Assembly: GCA_004556255.1 (NCBI GenBank)
Contig: SFHY01000029.1
Location: 1 to 12,290, forward strand
Direction: 5' to 3'
Length of the DNA: 12,290 nt
DNA from: Lactobacillus delbrueckii
Lineage (GTDB): Bacteria; Bacillota; Bacilli; Lactobacillales; Lactobacillaceae
Each line of letters starts with the position of its first letter. The stretch's first letter is position 1. The position numbers and the translations under genes were made by a program. The notes beneath the pieces were generated by a model. It was not told where the DNA came from, made no database searches, and saw only the letters and a list, made by a program, of their open reading frames with translations. Below, one piece after another: positions 5,980 through 12,290 of this stretch.

Positions 5980-8900
5980 GTGACTGATAAAAACCAACTT
6001 TTTCTTAAATTGTTAAAACAGGTCGGCTTCCCGGCAGGGGCAGCTGACGAAGCGGTTTTACAGGCAGGGGAGATAAAAAACGTGGATGTCTACAGAAAAG
6101 AACGTAGATGGGATATCCACGTTTTTTTTACTACTCCACTGCGTTTTGAAAGCTACAACGCCTTGAACCAGGCGATCAAGCATGAATTTAATGACTTTGT
6201 CGACACCCGGCTCATAGTTGAAACGGCTGATGGCCAGCAGCAATACCTGCCAGACTACTGGCAGTACGCGGTTGAAAATTCAGAAGTCTTGTCCGCCAAT
6301 CCAGCGGCCCAGAACTTCCTGGTCGGACAGGCACCCCATGAAGATAGCGGCCGCTGGGTTATTCCAATCAATGGCCAGCTTTTTGACAAGATGCTGGAGC
6401 AGCGGCTCCTGGACAGCTTCTCTTTAGAGCTGCGCGATTACGGCTTCTTTAACGTCAAGCTTTTGACAGAAGTTGATGACCAGGGCGGGCAAAGTGACTT
6501 TGAAAGCCTGGCCCAGCTGGTGGAAGCCCATGAGAAGAACATGCAGGAAGCCTTCCAGCAGGCCCCGGCCAAACCAAAGCCGGCTCCCCGGCCCAGCTAC
6601 CAGGGCCGGCGGGGGAAGAAGACCAGCTTTGGCCCAGGCGCCATCAGCGACAAGGCAGAGATTACTCAGCTGAAAGACTTGTCAGAAGACCAGCGCAGCG
6701 CGGTTGTCGAAGGCCATGTCTTCAAGGCGGAAATGCAGGAACTGCGGTCGGGCTCCTTTATTTTTAACGGGGAGATGACTGACTATACCGGCTCCATTTC
6801 TTTTAAGAAGTTCGTCCGTGATTCCGACAAGGAAGAAATCGAATACTTGAAGGGGATCAAGCCCGGTGTCTGGATCCGCATGCAGGGCAGCCTTAAGGAT
6901 GACCAGTATGCCCATGACTTGATTTTCAACATCTACAGCATGGAATTAACCGAGCACGTGGGCCGGCAAGAAGCCTACCAAGGTGAAGAAAAGCATGTGG
7001 AATTGCACGTCCACACCAACATGAGCCAGCTGGACGCGACAGCTGACGTGGCGGACATCATCAAGACAGCCAAGAAGTTCGGCCAGCCCGCTATTGCCAT
7101 CACTGACCATGCCGACCTGCAGGCCCTGCCGAATGCTTTTGAAGCGGGCAAAAAGACCGGGATGAAGGTCATCATGGGCCTGGAAGCCAACATGGTTGAA
7201 GACCACGGCCTTCTGGTTTTAAACCCGGCTCACATGCCGTATGAAGACCAGGAATTCGTCATTTTCGACGTTGAAACGACCGGTCTGTCTTCGGTTTACG
7301 ACACGATCATTGAAATCGGGGCCGTCAAGATGAAGAACGGGGAAGTGATTGAACGCTTCGACAAGTTCATCAACCCCCACCATCCATTGTCTGAAACTAC
7401 AATTAACTTGACTTCAATCACCGACGAGATGGTTCAGGCAGCTGATGACGAAGATGTCGTGATCAAACAGTTCATGGACTTTTACGGTAGTGACCCGCTC
7501 TGCGGGCACAATGTCCAGTTTGACGTGGGCTTTGTTGACGCGGCCTTGAAGCGCTGCGGCTACCCGGAAATCAGCCAGCCGGTCGTCGACACTTTGGAAG
7601 TTTCCCGCCTCCTGCACCCGGAACAGTCCCGTCACACCCTGGATTCGCTTTGCCGCAAGTATAATGTGGTCCTGGAGCACCACCACCGGGCTAACCAGGA
7701 CGCTGAAGCAACTGGCTACCTGATGTTCAAGCTTTTGGATGCCTTTAATGACAAGTACCAGGAAGATGACCTGGGTAAGATGAACGACTACAGCAACGGG
7801 GAAGGCTACAAGCGGGCCCGGCCGACCCATATTACGGTCTTAGCCCAAAACCAAAAGCCAGGCCTGCGGAATTTGTATGAACTGGTTTCCTTGGCCGGAA
7901 TCAAGTATAACTTCAAGGGGCTCAGAACTCCTAAGTCAGAACTCCGCCGCCTGCACGCCGGCCTTTTGTACGGGTCTGCCTGCAGCCAGGGGGAAGTCTT
8001 CATTGCCATGATGCAGAAGGGTTATGAAGAAGCCAAAAAGAAGGCGGAATTCTACGACTTTTTGGAAATTCAGCCGCCGTCAAACTATTCAAGTCTAATC
8101 GCGGATGGCTTGATCGCCGACGAAGGTCAGCTGGAAGAAATTCTGACTAATATCTACAAGCTGGGTAAGGAACTGGACAAGCCAGTCGTAGCAACCAGCG
8201 ATGCCCACTACATCGACAAGCATGAAGCCATCTACCGGGACGTATTGCTGGCCGCCCAAAGGGGCAACCCGAACCGCAACAAGCAGCATCCGGACCTGCA
8301 CTTCTATACCACCCAGGAGATGCTGGATGAATTCAGCTTCATGGGTGAAGAAGTTGCCAAAGAAGTGGTCATCACTAACCCCAACAAGATCAATGCCATG
8401 ATCGATGAAGGGGTGCAGCCGGTCCAAGACGAAAGCTTCCCGCCAAAGATTCCGCATACGGCTGAGCGGGTACGCAAGCTAACCTATGACAAGGCCCACG
8501 AACTTTATGGTGATCCTTTGCCGGACAATATCCAGGCGCGTCTTGACCGGGAGCTGGATGCCATTATCGGTAACGGCTACGGGGTCGTCTACCTGATTTC
8601 CCAGATGCTGGTGGCCAAGTCGGTTAAAGACGGCTACCTGGTTGGCTCCCGGGGCTCTGTTGGCTCCAGTCTGGTCGCGACCATGATGGGGATCACGGAA
8701 ATCAATCCGATGCCGCCCCACTACCGCTGCCCGAAGTGCAAGAAGTCAGAATTTTTTGAAAACGGGGAATACGCCTCCGGCTTCGACTTGCCGGATAAAA
8801 AGTGTCCAGACTGCCAGGTCATGATGGTTAAAGACGGGCAGAACATCCCATTTGAAACCTTCCTGGGCTTCCACGGCGACAAGGTGCCCGACATCGACTT

Positions 8901-10317
8901 GAACTTCTCTGGTGACTACCAGCCAGTTGCCCACAATTTCATCAGAGTTATGTTTGGGCCAAACCACTCCTTTAAAGCCGGTACGGTTGGTACCCTGGCT
9001 GACAAAAAAGCGATCGGCTATGCCAAGCACTACCAGGACGAGCACCCGGAAATCAAGATGAACAACGCGGAAGTTGACCGCCTGGCCATCGGGGTTACTG
9101 GGGTCAAGGCCACGACTGGCCAGCACCCAGCCGGGATCGTCGTTTTGCCGGATGACAAGGATATCTATGAACTGACTCCACTGCAGTATCCATCAGACGA
9201 TGTATCCAAGGAATGGAAGACGACCCACTTTGACTTCCACCAGATCCACGACAACCTCTTGAAGTTTGACATCCTGGGTCACCAAGACCCGACTATGATT
9301 AGAATGCTGCAGGACTTATCCGGGATCGATCCTTTGACGATCCCAACAGATGACCCTAAGGTCATGTCCCTCTTCTCCAGTCCGGAAGCCTTGGGGGTTA
9401 CCCCAGAGCAGATTAATTCCAAGACCGGGACCCTGGGCCTGCCGGAATTCGGGACGCCTTTTGTCCGGGGGATGCTGGAAGAGACCAGACCGTCTACTTT
9501 TGCCGAACTCCTGCAGATTTCCGGCCTGTCCCACGGGACGGACGTCTGGCTGGGCAATGCCGAAGAACTGATTAACAACGGCACTTGCAAGTTGAAGAGC
9601 GTGATCGGCTGCCGTGACAACATCATGACTGACTTGATCCACTGGGGAGTCAAGGAAGAAGTCGCCTTTTCAACCATGGAAACTGTCCGGAAGGGGAAGG
9701 GGATTTCTGACGAGAACATGGCCGTTTTAAAGGAAAACAAGAATATTCCAGACTGGTACATTCCGTCTTGCTTAAAGATCAAGTACATGTTCCCGAAGGC
9801 CCACGCGGCCGCCTACATCTTGATGGCTCTGCGGGTAGCGTGGTTTAAGGTCTACTATCCAGAGATCTACTATGCCGCCTACTTCTCAGTCAGAGCCGAC
9901 AAGGTCGACCTGGAAGCCATGAGCCGGGGCAAGAATACGGTTGTCGCCTTGATCAACCGGATTAGGGAAAAAGGGACGGCAGCTACCAAGCTGGAAAAGG
10001 ACCTGCAGACTTACATGGAACTGGTCAACGAAGCCATTGAGCGGGGGATCAACTTTAAAATGGTCGACATAAACGAGTCTGAAGCCACAACCTACAAGAT
10101 CGTTGACAAGCACACCATTCTGGCGCCGTTTAACGCGGTTGACGGCTTGGGTGACTCCGCGGCCAAGCAGATCGTGGCTGCCCGCAGTGAAGCACCGTTT
10201 TTGTCAAAAGAAGACTTGCAGGTGCGGGGCAAGGTTTCCCAGAAGATCATGGACTTCTTTGAAAACAACAATGTCCTGGAAGGGATGCCGGACCAAAACC
10301 AACTTTCCCTCTTCTAA
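5980..10317 (+). CDS. polC: DNA polymerase III, PolC-type alpha subunit
   Basis: PolC is the main replicative polymerase of low-GC Gram-positives, with built-in 3'-5' proofreading. Its 1445 residues match the family. Domains in order: N-terminal region (1 to about 190), a Pro/Lys/Arg-rich linker (about 195-220), an OB fold (about 225-330), and the first half of PHP with HVHTN at 343-347. The inserted DEDD exonuclease follows (D430, E432 in FDVETTG), then the second PHP half. The polymerase contains GSRGSVGSS (889-897), a four-cysteine zinc site (C917, C920, C942, C945) and catalytic D971 and D973 in DIDLNF. The C-terminus ends in QNQLSLF, the beta-clamp-binding motif. The start is GTG, 12 bases after proS, with AGGA at 5966-5969. 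The first 50 codons are noticeably A/T-richer than the rest and contain a terminator-like hairpin (6075-6129). No frameshift is seen. Confidence 0.98.
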   Translation: MTDKNQLFLKLLKQVGFPAGAADEAVLQAGEIKNVDVYRKERRWDIHVFFTTPLRFESYNALNQAIKHEFNDFVDTRLIVETADGQQQYLPDYWQYAVENSEVLSANPAAQNFLVGQAPHEDSGRWVIPINGQLFDKMLEQRLLDSFSLELRDYGFFNVKLLTEVDDQGGQSDFESLAQLVEAHEKNMQEAFQQAPAKPKPAPRPSYQGRRGKKTSFGPGAISDKAEITQLKDLSEDQRSAVVEGHVFKAEMQELRSGSFIFNGEMTDYTGSISFKKFVRDSDKEEIEYLKGIKPGVWIRMQGSLKDDQYAHDLIFNIYSMELTEHVGRQEAYQGEEKHVELHVHTNMSQLDATADVADIIKTAKKFGQPAIAITDHADLQALPNAFEAGKKTGMKVIMGLEANMVEDHGLLVLNPAHMPYEDQEFVIFDVETTGLSSVYDTIIEIGAVKMKNGEVIERFDKFINPHHPLSETTINLTSITDEMVQAADDEDVVIKQFMDFYGSDPLCGHNVQFDVGFVDAALKRCGYPEISQPVVDTLEVSRLLHPEQSRHTLDSLCRKYNVVLEHHHRANQDAEATGYLMFKLLDAFNDKYQEDDLGKMNDYSNGEGYKRARPTHITVLAQNQKPGLRNLYELVSLAGIKYNFKGLRTPKSELRRLHAGLLYGSACSQGEVFIAMMQKGYEEAKKKAEFYDFLEIQPPSNYSSLIADGLIADEGQLEEILTNIYKLGKELDKPVVATSDAHYIDKHEAIYRDVLLAAQRGNPNRNKQHPDLHFYTTQEMLDEFSFMGEEVAKEVVITNPNKINAMIDEGVQPVQDESFPPKIPHTAERVRKLTYDKAHELYGDPLPDNIQARLDRELDAIIGNGYGVVYLISQMLVAKSVKDGYLVGSRGSVGSSLVATMMGITEINPMPPHYRCPKCKKSEFFENGEYASGFDLPDKKCPDCQVMMVKDGQNIPFETFLGFHGDKVPDIDLNFSGDYQPVAHNFIRVMFGPNHSFKAGTVGTLADKKAIGYAKHYQDEHPEIKMNNAEVDRLAIGVTGVKATTGQHPAGIVVLPDDKDIYELTPLQYPSDDVSKEWKTTHFDFHQIHDNLLKFDILGHQDPTMIRMLQDLSGIDPLTIPTDDPKVMSLFSSPEALGVTPEQINSKTGTLGLPEFGTPFVRGMLEETRPSTFAELLQISGLSHGTDVWLGNAEELINNGTCKLKSVIGCRDNIMTDLIHWGVKEEVAFSTMETVRKGKGISDENMAVLKENKNIPDWYIPSCLKIKYMFPKAHAAAYILMALRVAWFKVYYPEIYYAAYFSVRADKVDLEAMSRGKNTVVALINRIREKGTAATKLEKDLQTYMELVNEAIERGINFKMVDINESEATTYKIVDKHTILAPFNAVDGLGDSAAKQIVAARSEAPFLSKEDLQVRGKVSQKIMDFFENNNVLEGMPDQNQLSLF
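6075..6129 (+). terminator. Terminator-like hairpin inside the polC coding region
   Basis: AAAAAACGTGGAT (6075-6087) and ATCCACGTTTTTT (6115-6127) form a perfect 13-bp inverted repeat, and the T-run continues to eight T residues (6122-6129). Inside the loop, GTCTAC (6088-6093) and GTAGAT (6104-6109) can pair as a second stem with one G-U pair, leaving a 10-base loop and a 5-base bulge (6110-6114). The fold and U-tract are what an intrinsic terminator needs, yet the element lies at codons 32-50 of polC. Whether it terminates is inference: ribosomes translating polC would interfere with folding, so it would act mainly when polC translation is poor. Confidence 0.6.
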
Positions 10318-10327
10318 GAGCTTCTTA

Positions 10328-10356
10328 TTTACAAGTAGGAAAAAATCTGTTATAAT
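10328..10356 (+). promoter_or_regulatory. Strong sigma-A promoter for rimP-nusA operon
   Basis: TTTACA (10328-10333) and a perfect TATAAT (10351-10356) are separated by exactly 17 bases, and TGT at 10348-10350 adds an extended -10. This is the best promoter match in the window. Transcription should start near 10363-10364, giving a leader of about 63 bases before the rimP start. It begins only 10 bases after the polC stop and lies upstream of the hairpin terminator at 10384-10410. Confidence 0.9.
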
Positions 10357-10366
10357 CTTTTTCAGA

Positions 10367-10385
10367 TCGAATATGGTAAATTCGA
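10367..10385 (+). other. Small upstream hairpin in the rimP leader
   Basis: TCGAAT (10367-10372) and ATTCGA (10380-10385) form a perfect 6-bp stem with a 7-base loop. Its last two bases (G10384, A10385) are also the first two bases of the terminator stem, so the full versions of the two hairpins cannot form together. The overlap removes only two of nine terminator pairs, so this is at most a mild competitor. It could be chance or a binding site. Confidence 0.4.
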
Positions 10386-10410
10386 GTGAGCAGCGATGCT
10401 CACTCTTTTT
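10384..10410 (+). terminator. Terminator/attenuator hairpin in the rimP leader
   Basis: GAGTGAGCA (10384-10392) pairs perfectly with TGCTCACTC (10397-10405) around a GCGA tetraloop of the GNRA type, followed by five T residues, an A and two more T. It has the form of an intrinsic terminator with a short, interrupted U-tract. It lies downstream of the rimP promoter, so it must affect every rimP transcript, and it is also the only terminator visible after polC. An attenuator role is inference. In B. subtilis, as I recall, NusA feeds back on its own operon through termination in the leader. Confidence 0.85.
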
Positions 10411-10415
10411 ATTAC

Positions 10416-10420
10416 GGAGG
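10416..10420 (+). promoter_or_regulatory. Ribosome-binding site that sets the rimP TTG start
   Basis: GGAGG followed by AAAATT stands 6 bases before TTG 10427, an ideal spacing. No ATG or GTG in this frame is near, so this site decides the start of rimP. It begins 6 bases after the terminator T-tract and is therefore free even when the hairpin is folded. Confidence 0.85.
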
Positions 10421-10426
10421 AAAATT

Positions 10427-10903
10427 TTGCCAAAAAACTTAACACCTATCCAAGAAGCAATCGAACCGGTCATTATCGGTCATGACTGTGAACTTGTTGA
10501 TTTGGAATATGTCAAGGAAAAGAGTCAAGACTATCTGCGAATCTACGTGGACAAGCAGCCAAACGGGATTGACATCGAAACGATTGCGGAGCTGAGTGAG
10601 TTGGTTGGAGAAAAATTGGACTCAATGCAGCCAGATCCGCTGCCAGACCCGTATATTTTGGAACTGTCCTCACCGGGCCTGGAAAGACCGATCAAGAAGG
10701 AGCAGGACTGGGAGAAGGCCAAGGGCCAGTATATCCACGTCGGCCTCTACCAAAAATTGGAAGGCGAGAAGGTCTTTGAAGGTCATTTGCTTGACCTGGA
10801 CGACCAGGAGATTAAACTGGAAATCAAGATCAAGACCCGGCGCAAGCAGCTGACGATTCCGCGCAAGCAGATCGCCAGCGCCCGTTTTGCAATCGAATTT
10901 TAG
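10427..10903 (+). CDS. rimP: Ribosome maturation factor RimP
   Basis: RimP helps the 30S subunit mature. The 158-residue product has the two expected parts: an N-terminal alpha/beta domain (about 1-85) with DLEYVKEKSQDYLRIYVDK at 25-43, and a C-terminal SH3-like domain (about 86-158). LELSSPGLERPIKKEQDW at 78-95 is the family hallmark. I chose TTG 10427 because GGAGG (10416-10420) is 6 bases upstream and the length then fits the family. The frame stays open further upstream, back into the end of polC, but a longer start would place coding sequence across the promoter and terminator. It is the first gene of the rimP-nusA-ylxR operon. Confidence 0.95.
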   Translation: MPKNLTPIQEAIEPVIIGHDCELVDLEYVKEKSQDYLRIYVDKQPNGIDIETIAELSELVGEKLDSMQPDPLPDPYILELSSPGLERPIKKEQDWEKAKGQYIHVGLYQKLEGEKVFEGHLLDLDDQEIKLEIKIKTRRKQLTIPRKQIASARFAIEF

Positions 10904-10922
10904 AAAGAGTGATCCAAAACTT

Positions 10923-12134
10923 ATGTCAAAAGAAATGCTGGAAGCCTTTGACGTCTTGGAAAAGACCAAGGGCATCAAACAAGACGTTATCGTTGAAGCC
11001 ATGAAGGCCGCTTTGGCCGCTGCCTACAAGAAGAACTACGGCCAGGCTGAAAATGTTGAAATCGACTTTAATGAAAAGAAGGGCGACTTCAAGGTTATGG
11101 CTTTGAAGACGGTAGTTGACGAAGTGCAAGACGACCGGGTGGAAGTCAGCTTAAAGGATGCCCTGGCCATCAACCGGGCATACGAAGTTGGCGACACGAT
11201 CAAGTTCGAAGTTACCCCAAAGAACTTTGGCCGGACCGCGGCAGCCACGGCCAAGCAGGTCGTAATGCAGCGGCTGCGGGAAGCTGAAAATGCCCACATC
11301 GTCAACGAGTACTCCCAATACGAAGATGAACTGGTAACCGGGACGGTGGAAAGAACTGACAACCGTTTCGTTTACGTCAACATTGGCAATGTTGAAGCCG
11401 TTATGGACATCAAGCGCGACACTATTCCAGGTGAACACTACAACCCGCAAGACCGGGTCCGCGTTTTGGTAACTAAGGTTGGCGCTGACGGCAAGGGGGC
11501 CCAGATCCGGGTATCCCGGACTGCTCCGGACGTAGTTAAGCGGCTTTTTGAACAAGAAGTGCCGGAAATCTTTGACGGGACCGTTGAAATCATGTCCATT
11601 GCCCGGGAAGCCGGCGAAAGAACCAAGATCGCCGTTAAGTCCAACGACCCGAACATCGACCCGGTTGGTACCTGTGTCGGCCCGCGGGGCAGCCGGGTGC
11701 AGAACGTGGTCAACGAACTGGGCGGGGAAAACATCGACATCGTGCAGTACGAAGAAGACCCATCTGACTACATCGCCAATGCCTTGAACCCAGCTGAAGT
11801 CATCGCTGTTCAGTTTGAAGACGAAGACGATGAAAAGAAGGCCTTTGTGATCGTGCCGGACTACCAGCTTTCCCTGGCCATCGGCAAGAAGGGGCAAAAC
11901 GTCCGCCTGGCTGCCCGCTTGACTGGCTACAAGATCGACATCCGGCCAGAATCTGAAGTCGAATTTGTTGACGAAAGCGAAGTAGAAGACGAAACTGAAG
12001 TAGCAGAAGAACAAGACCTGGATCAAGCAGCAGCAACTGAAGAAGCATCAGTAGATGAACAAGCAGAAAGTGAAACTGATGAAAGTGCTGAAGCTGAAGA
12101 AGCGGAAGACCTGGATCTTGACGAAGAAGAATAG
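10923..12134 (+). CDS. nusA: Transcription termination/antitermination factor NusA
   Basis: NusA binds RNA polymerase and nascent RNA, promotes pausing and hairpin folding at intrinsic terminators, and takes part in antitermination. The 403 residues comprise the RNAP-binding N-terminal domain (about 1-125, starting MSKEMLEAFDVLEKTKGI), an S1 domain (about 134-198), KH1 with GPRGSR at 253-258, and KH2 with IGKKGQN at 320-326. The tail (341-403) is extremely acidic, with 28 Asp/Glu in the last 53 residues and no Lys or Arg after R341. The E. coli AR repeats are absent, as is usual in Firmicutes. The ATG at 10923 matches the family N-terminus better than the in-frame ATG at 10887, which lies inside rimP. 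Only a poor Shine-Dalgarno (AAAGAG, 10904-10909) precedes it, 19 bases after rimP, so coupling to rimP translation is likely. Confidence 0.96.
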   Translation: MSKEMLEAFDVLEKTKGIKQDVIVEAMKAALAAAYKKNYGQAENVEIDFNEKKGDFKVMALKTVVDEVQDDRVEVSLKDALAINRAYEVGDTIKFEVTPKNFGRTAAATAKQVVMQRLREAENAHIVNEYSQYEDELVTGTVERTDNRFVYVNIGNVEAVMDIKRDTIPGEHYNPQDRVRVLVTKVGADGKGAQIRVSRTAPDVVKRLFEQEVPEIFDGTVEIMSIAREAGERTKIAVKSNDPNIDPVGTCVGPRGSRVQNVVNELGGENIDIVQYEEDPSDYIANALNPAEVIAVQFEDEDDEKKAFVIVPDYQLSLAIGKKGQNVRLAARLTGYKIDIRPESEVEFVDESEVEDETEVAEEQDLDQAAATEEASVDEQAESETDESAEAEEAEDLDLDEEE

Positions 12135-12137
12135 GTG
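12133..12137 (+). promoter_or_regulatory. Ribosome-binding site favouring the ylxR TTG start
   Basis: AGGTG, overlapping the nusA stop codon (TAG, 12132-12134), stands 6 bases before TTG 12144. The same bases contain an in-frame GTG (12135-12137) that could be an alternative start three codons earlier, but that codon lacks a ribosome-binding site of its own. The overlap suggests coupling to nusA translation. Confidence 0.65.
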
Positions 12138-12143
12138 ATTTCC

Positions 12144-12290
12144 TTGAAAAAGAGAAAAATCCCCATGCGGAAAGACTTGTTGACCGATACGATGCAGCCG
12201 AAGAAGGACCTGGTCAGAATCGTTGTCGACAAGGAAAAGAATGTTTCTGTTGATTCAAGTGGCAAGAAGCCAGGCCGCGGCGCTTATGTT
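12144..12290 (+). CDS. ylxR: YlxR/RnpM family RNA-binding protein (5' part only)
   Basis: The first 49 codons of a DUF448 (YlxR) protein are present; the window ends inside the gene. The family is about 90 residues, with a conserved fold and a basic RNA-binding surface. B. subtilis YlxR, renamed RnpM, binds RNase P RNA and modulates its activity (family knowledge). Here KRKIPMRK, then QPKKDLVRIV, then GKKPGRGAYV match the family order and spacing. The segment after PMRK reads DLLTDT, where B. subtilis has, from memory, CVVTGE, so the usual Cys is missing. The start is TTG with AGGTG upstream, 9 bases after nusA, and it matches the B. subtilis N-terminus in length. The GTG at 12135 is the alternative. 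The position after nusA is the conserved one. Confidence 0.9.
   Translation, partial: MKKRKIPMRKDLLTDTMQPKKDLVRIVVDKEKNVSVDSSGKKPGRGAYV

Noticed and set aside
10103..10426. Upstream ATG extending rimP by over 100 codons into polC
   Set aside because: The extension would run through the polC end, the promoter and the terminator. It has no family match, and a proper GGAGG sits before TTG 10427.
10887..10922. ATG 10887 as the nusA start
   Set aside because: It overlaps the end of rimP, adds 12 residues not seen in NusA relatives and has no ribosome-binding site. MSKEMLEAF matches the family N-terminus.
11151..12026. Long open frame on the minus strand (291 codons) opposite nusA
   Set aside because: It lies wholly inside nusA, whose protein family match is certain. 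The G/C-rich third positions of this genome suppress stops on the opposite strand. The translation shows no recognisable domain and has no upstream signal.
1..12290. Mobile elements, CRISPR arrays, tRNA or rRNA genes, or signs of horizontal transfer
   Set aside because: No direct repeats with spacers, transposase-like frames, integration sites or RNA-gene signatures were seen. Gene order and codon use are those of a conserved chromosomal core, and no gap between genes exceeds 110 bases.

Overview
The window is a core, non-mobile segment of a Firmicutes chromosome, most likely Lactobacillus delbrueckii or a close relative. Three things point there: the gene order pyrH-frr-uppS-cdsA-rseP-proS-polC-rimP-nusA-ylxR, the Gram-positive replicative polymerase PolC, and a lactobacillus-like proteome with an unusually G/C-rich third codon position (AAG, CTG, GGC and GCC preferred). 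The species name is recognition plus inference, not a database result. Every gene lies on the + strand. I see no transposon, phage gene, tRNA, rRNA or CRISPR array.

Layout. Bases 1-60 hold an intrinsic terminator for whatever lies upstream (usually rpsB-tsf in this order). A promoter at about 101-128 then starts a tightly packed cluster. pyrH makes UDP and frr recycles ribosomes. uppS makes undecaprenyl diphosphate, cdsA makes CDP-diacylglycerol, and rseP is the intramembrane site-2 protease. proS charges tRNA-Pro and polC is the replicative polymerase. Gaps between these seven genes run from a 1-base overlap to 39 bases, which suggests one long transcript. Bacillus subtilis has dxr between cdsA and rasP; here it is absent.

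The second unit is the rimP-nusA-ylxR translation/transcription operon, which normally continues into a ribosomal L7Ae-like gene, infB and rbfA; the window ends inside ylxR. A near-consensus extended -10 promoter lies just after the polC stop. Between it and rimP is a leader with a perfect terminator hairpin, which looks like an attenuator and probably also ends polC transcription.

The most unusual signal is a terminator-like element inside the polC reading frame (6075-6129): a long inverted repeat followed by eight T residues, about 100-150 bases after the GTG start and written partly with codons the region otherwise avoids. It could be a translation-coupled attenuator of polC. Other points of note are four non-ATG starts (rseP, polC, rimP, ylxR), a probable Gln where the ProRS editing domain of E. 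coli has His369, and a very acidic NusA tail with different codon use. I found no wholly new multi-gene system; the candidates of interest are regulatory RNA elements embedded in housekeeping genes.
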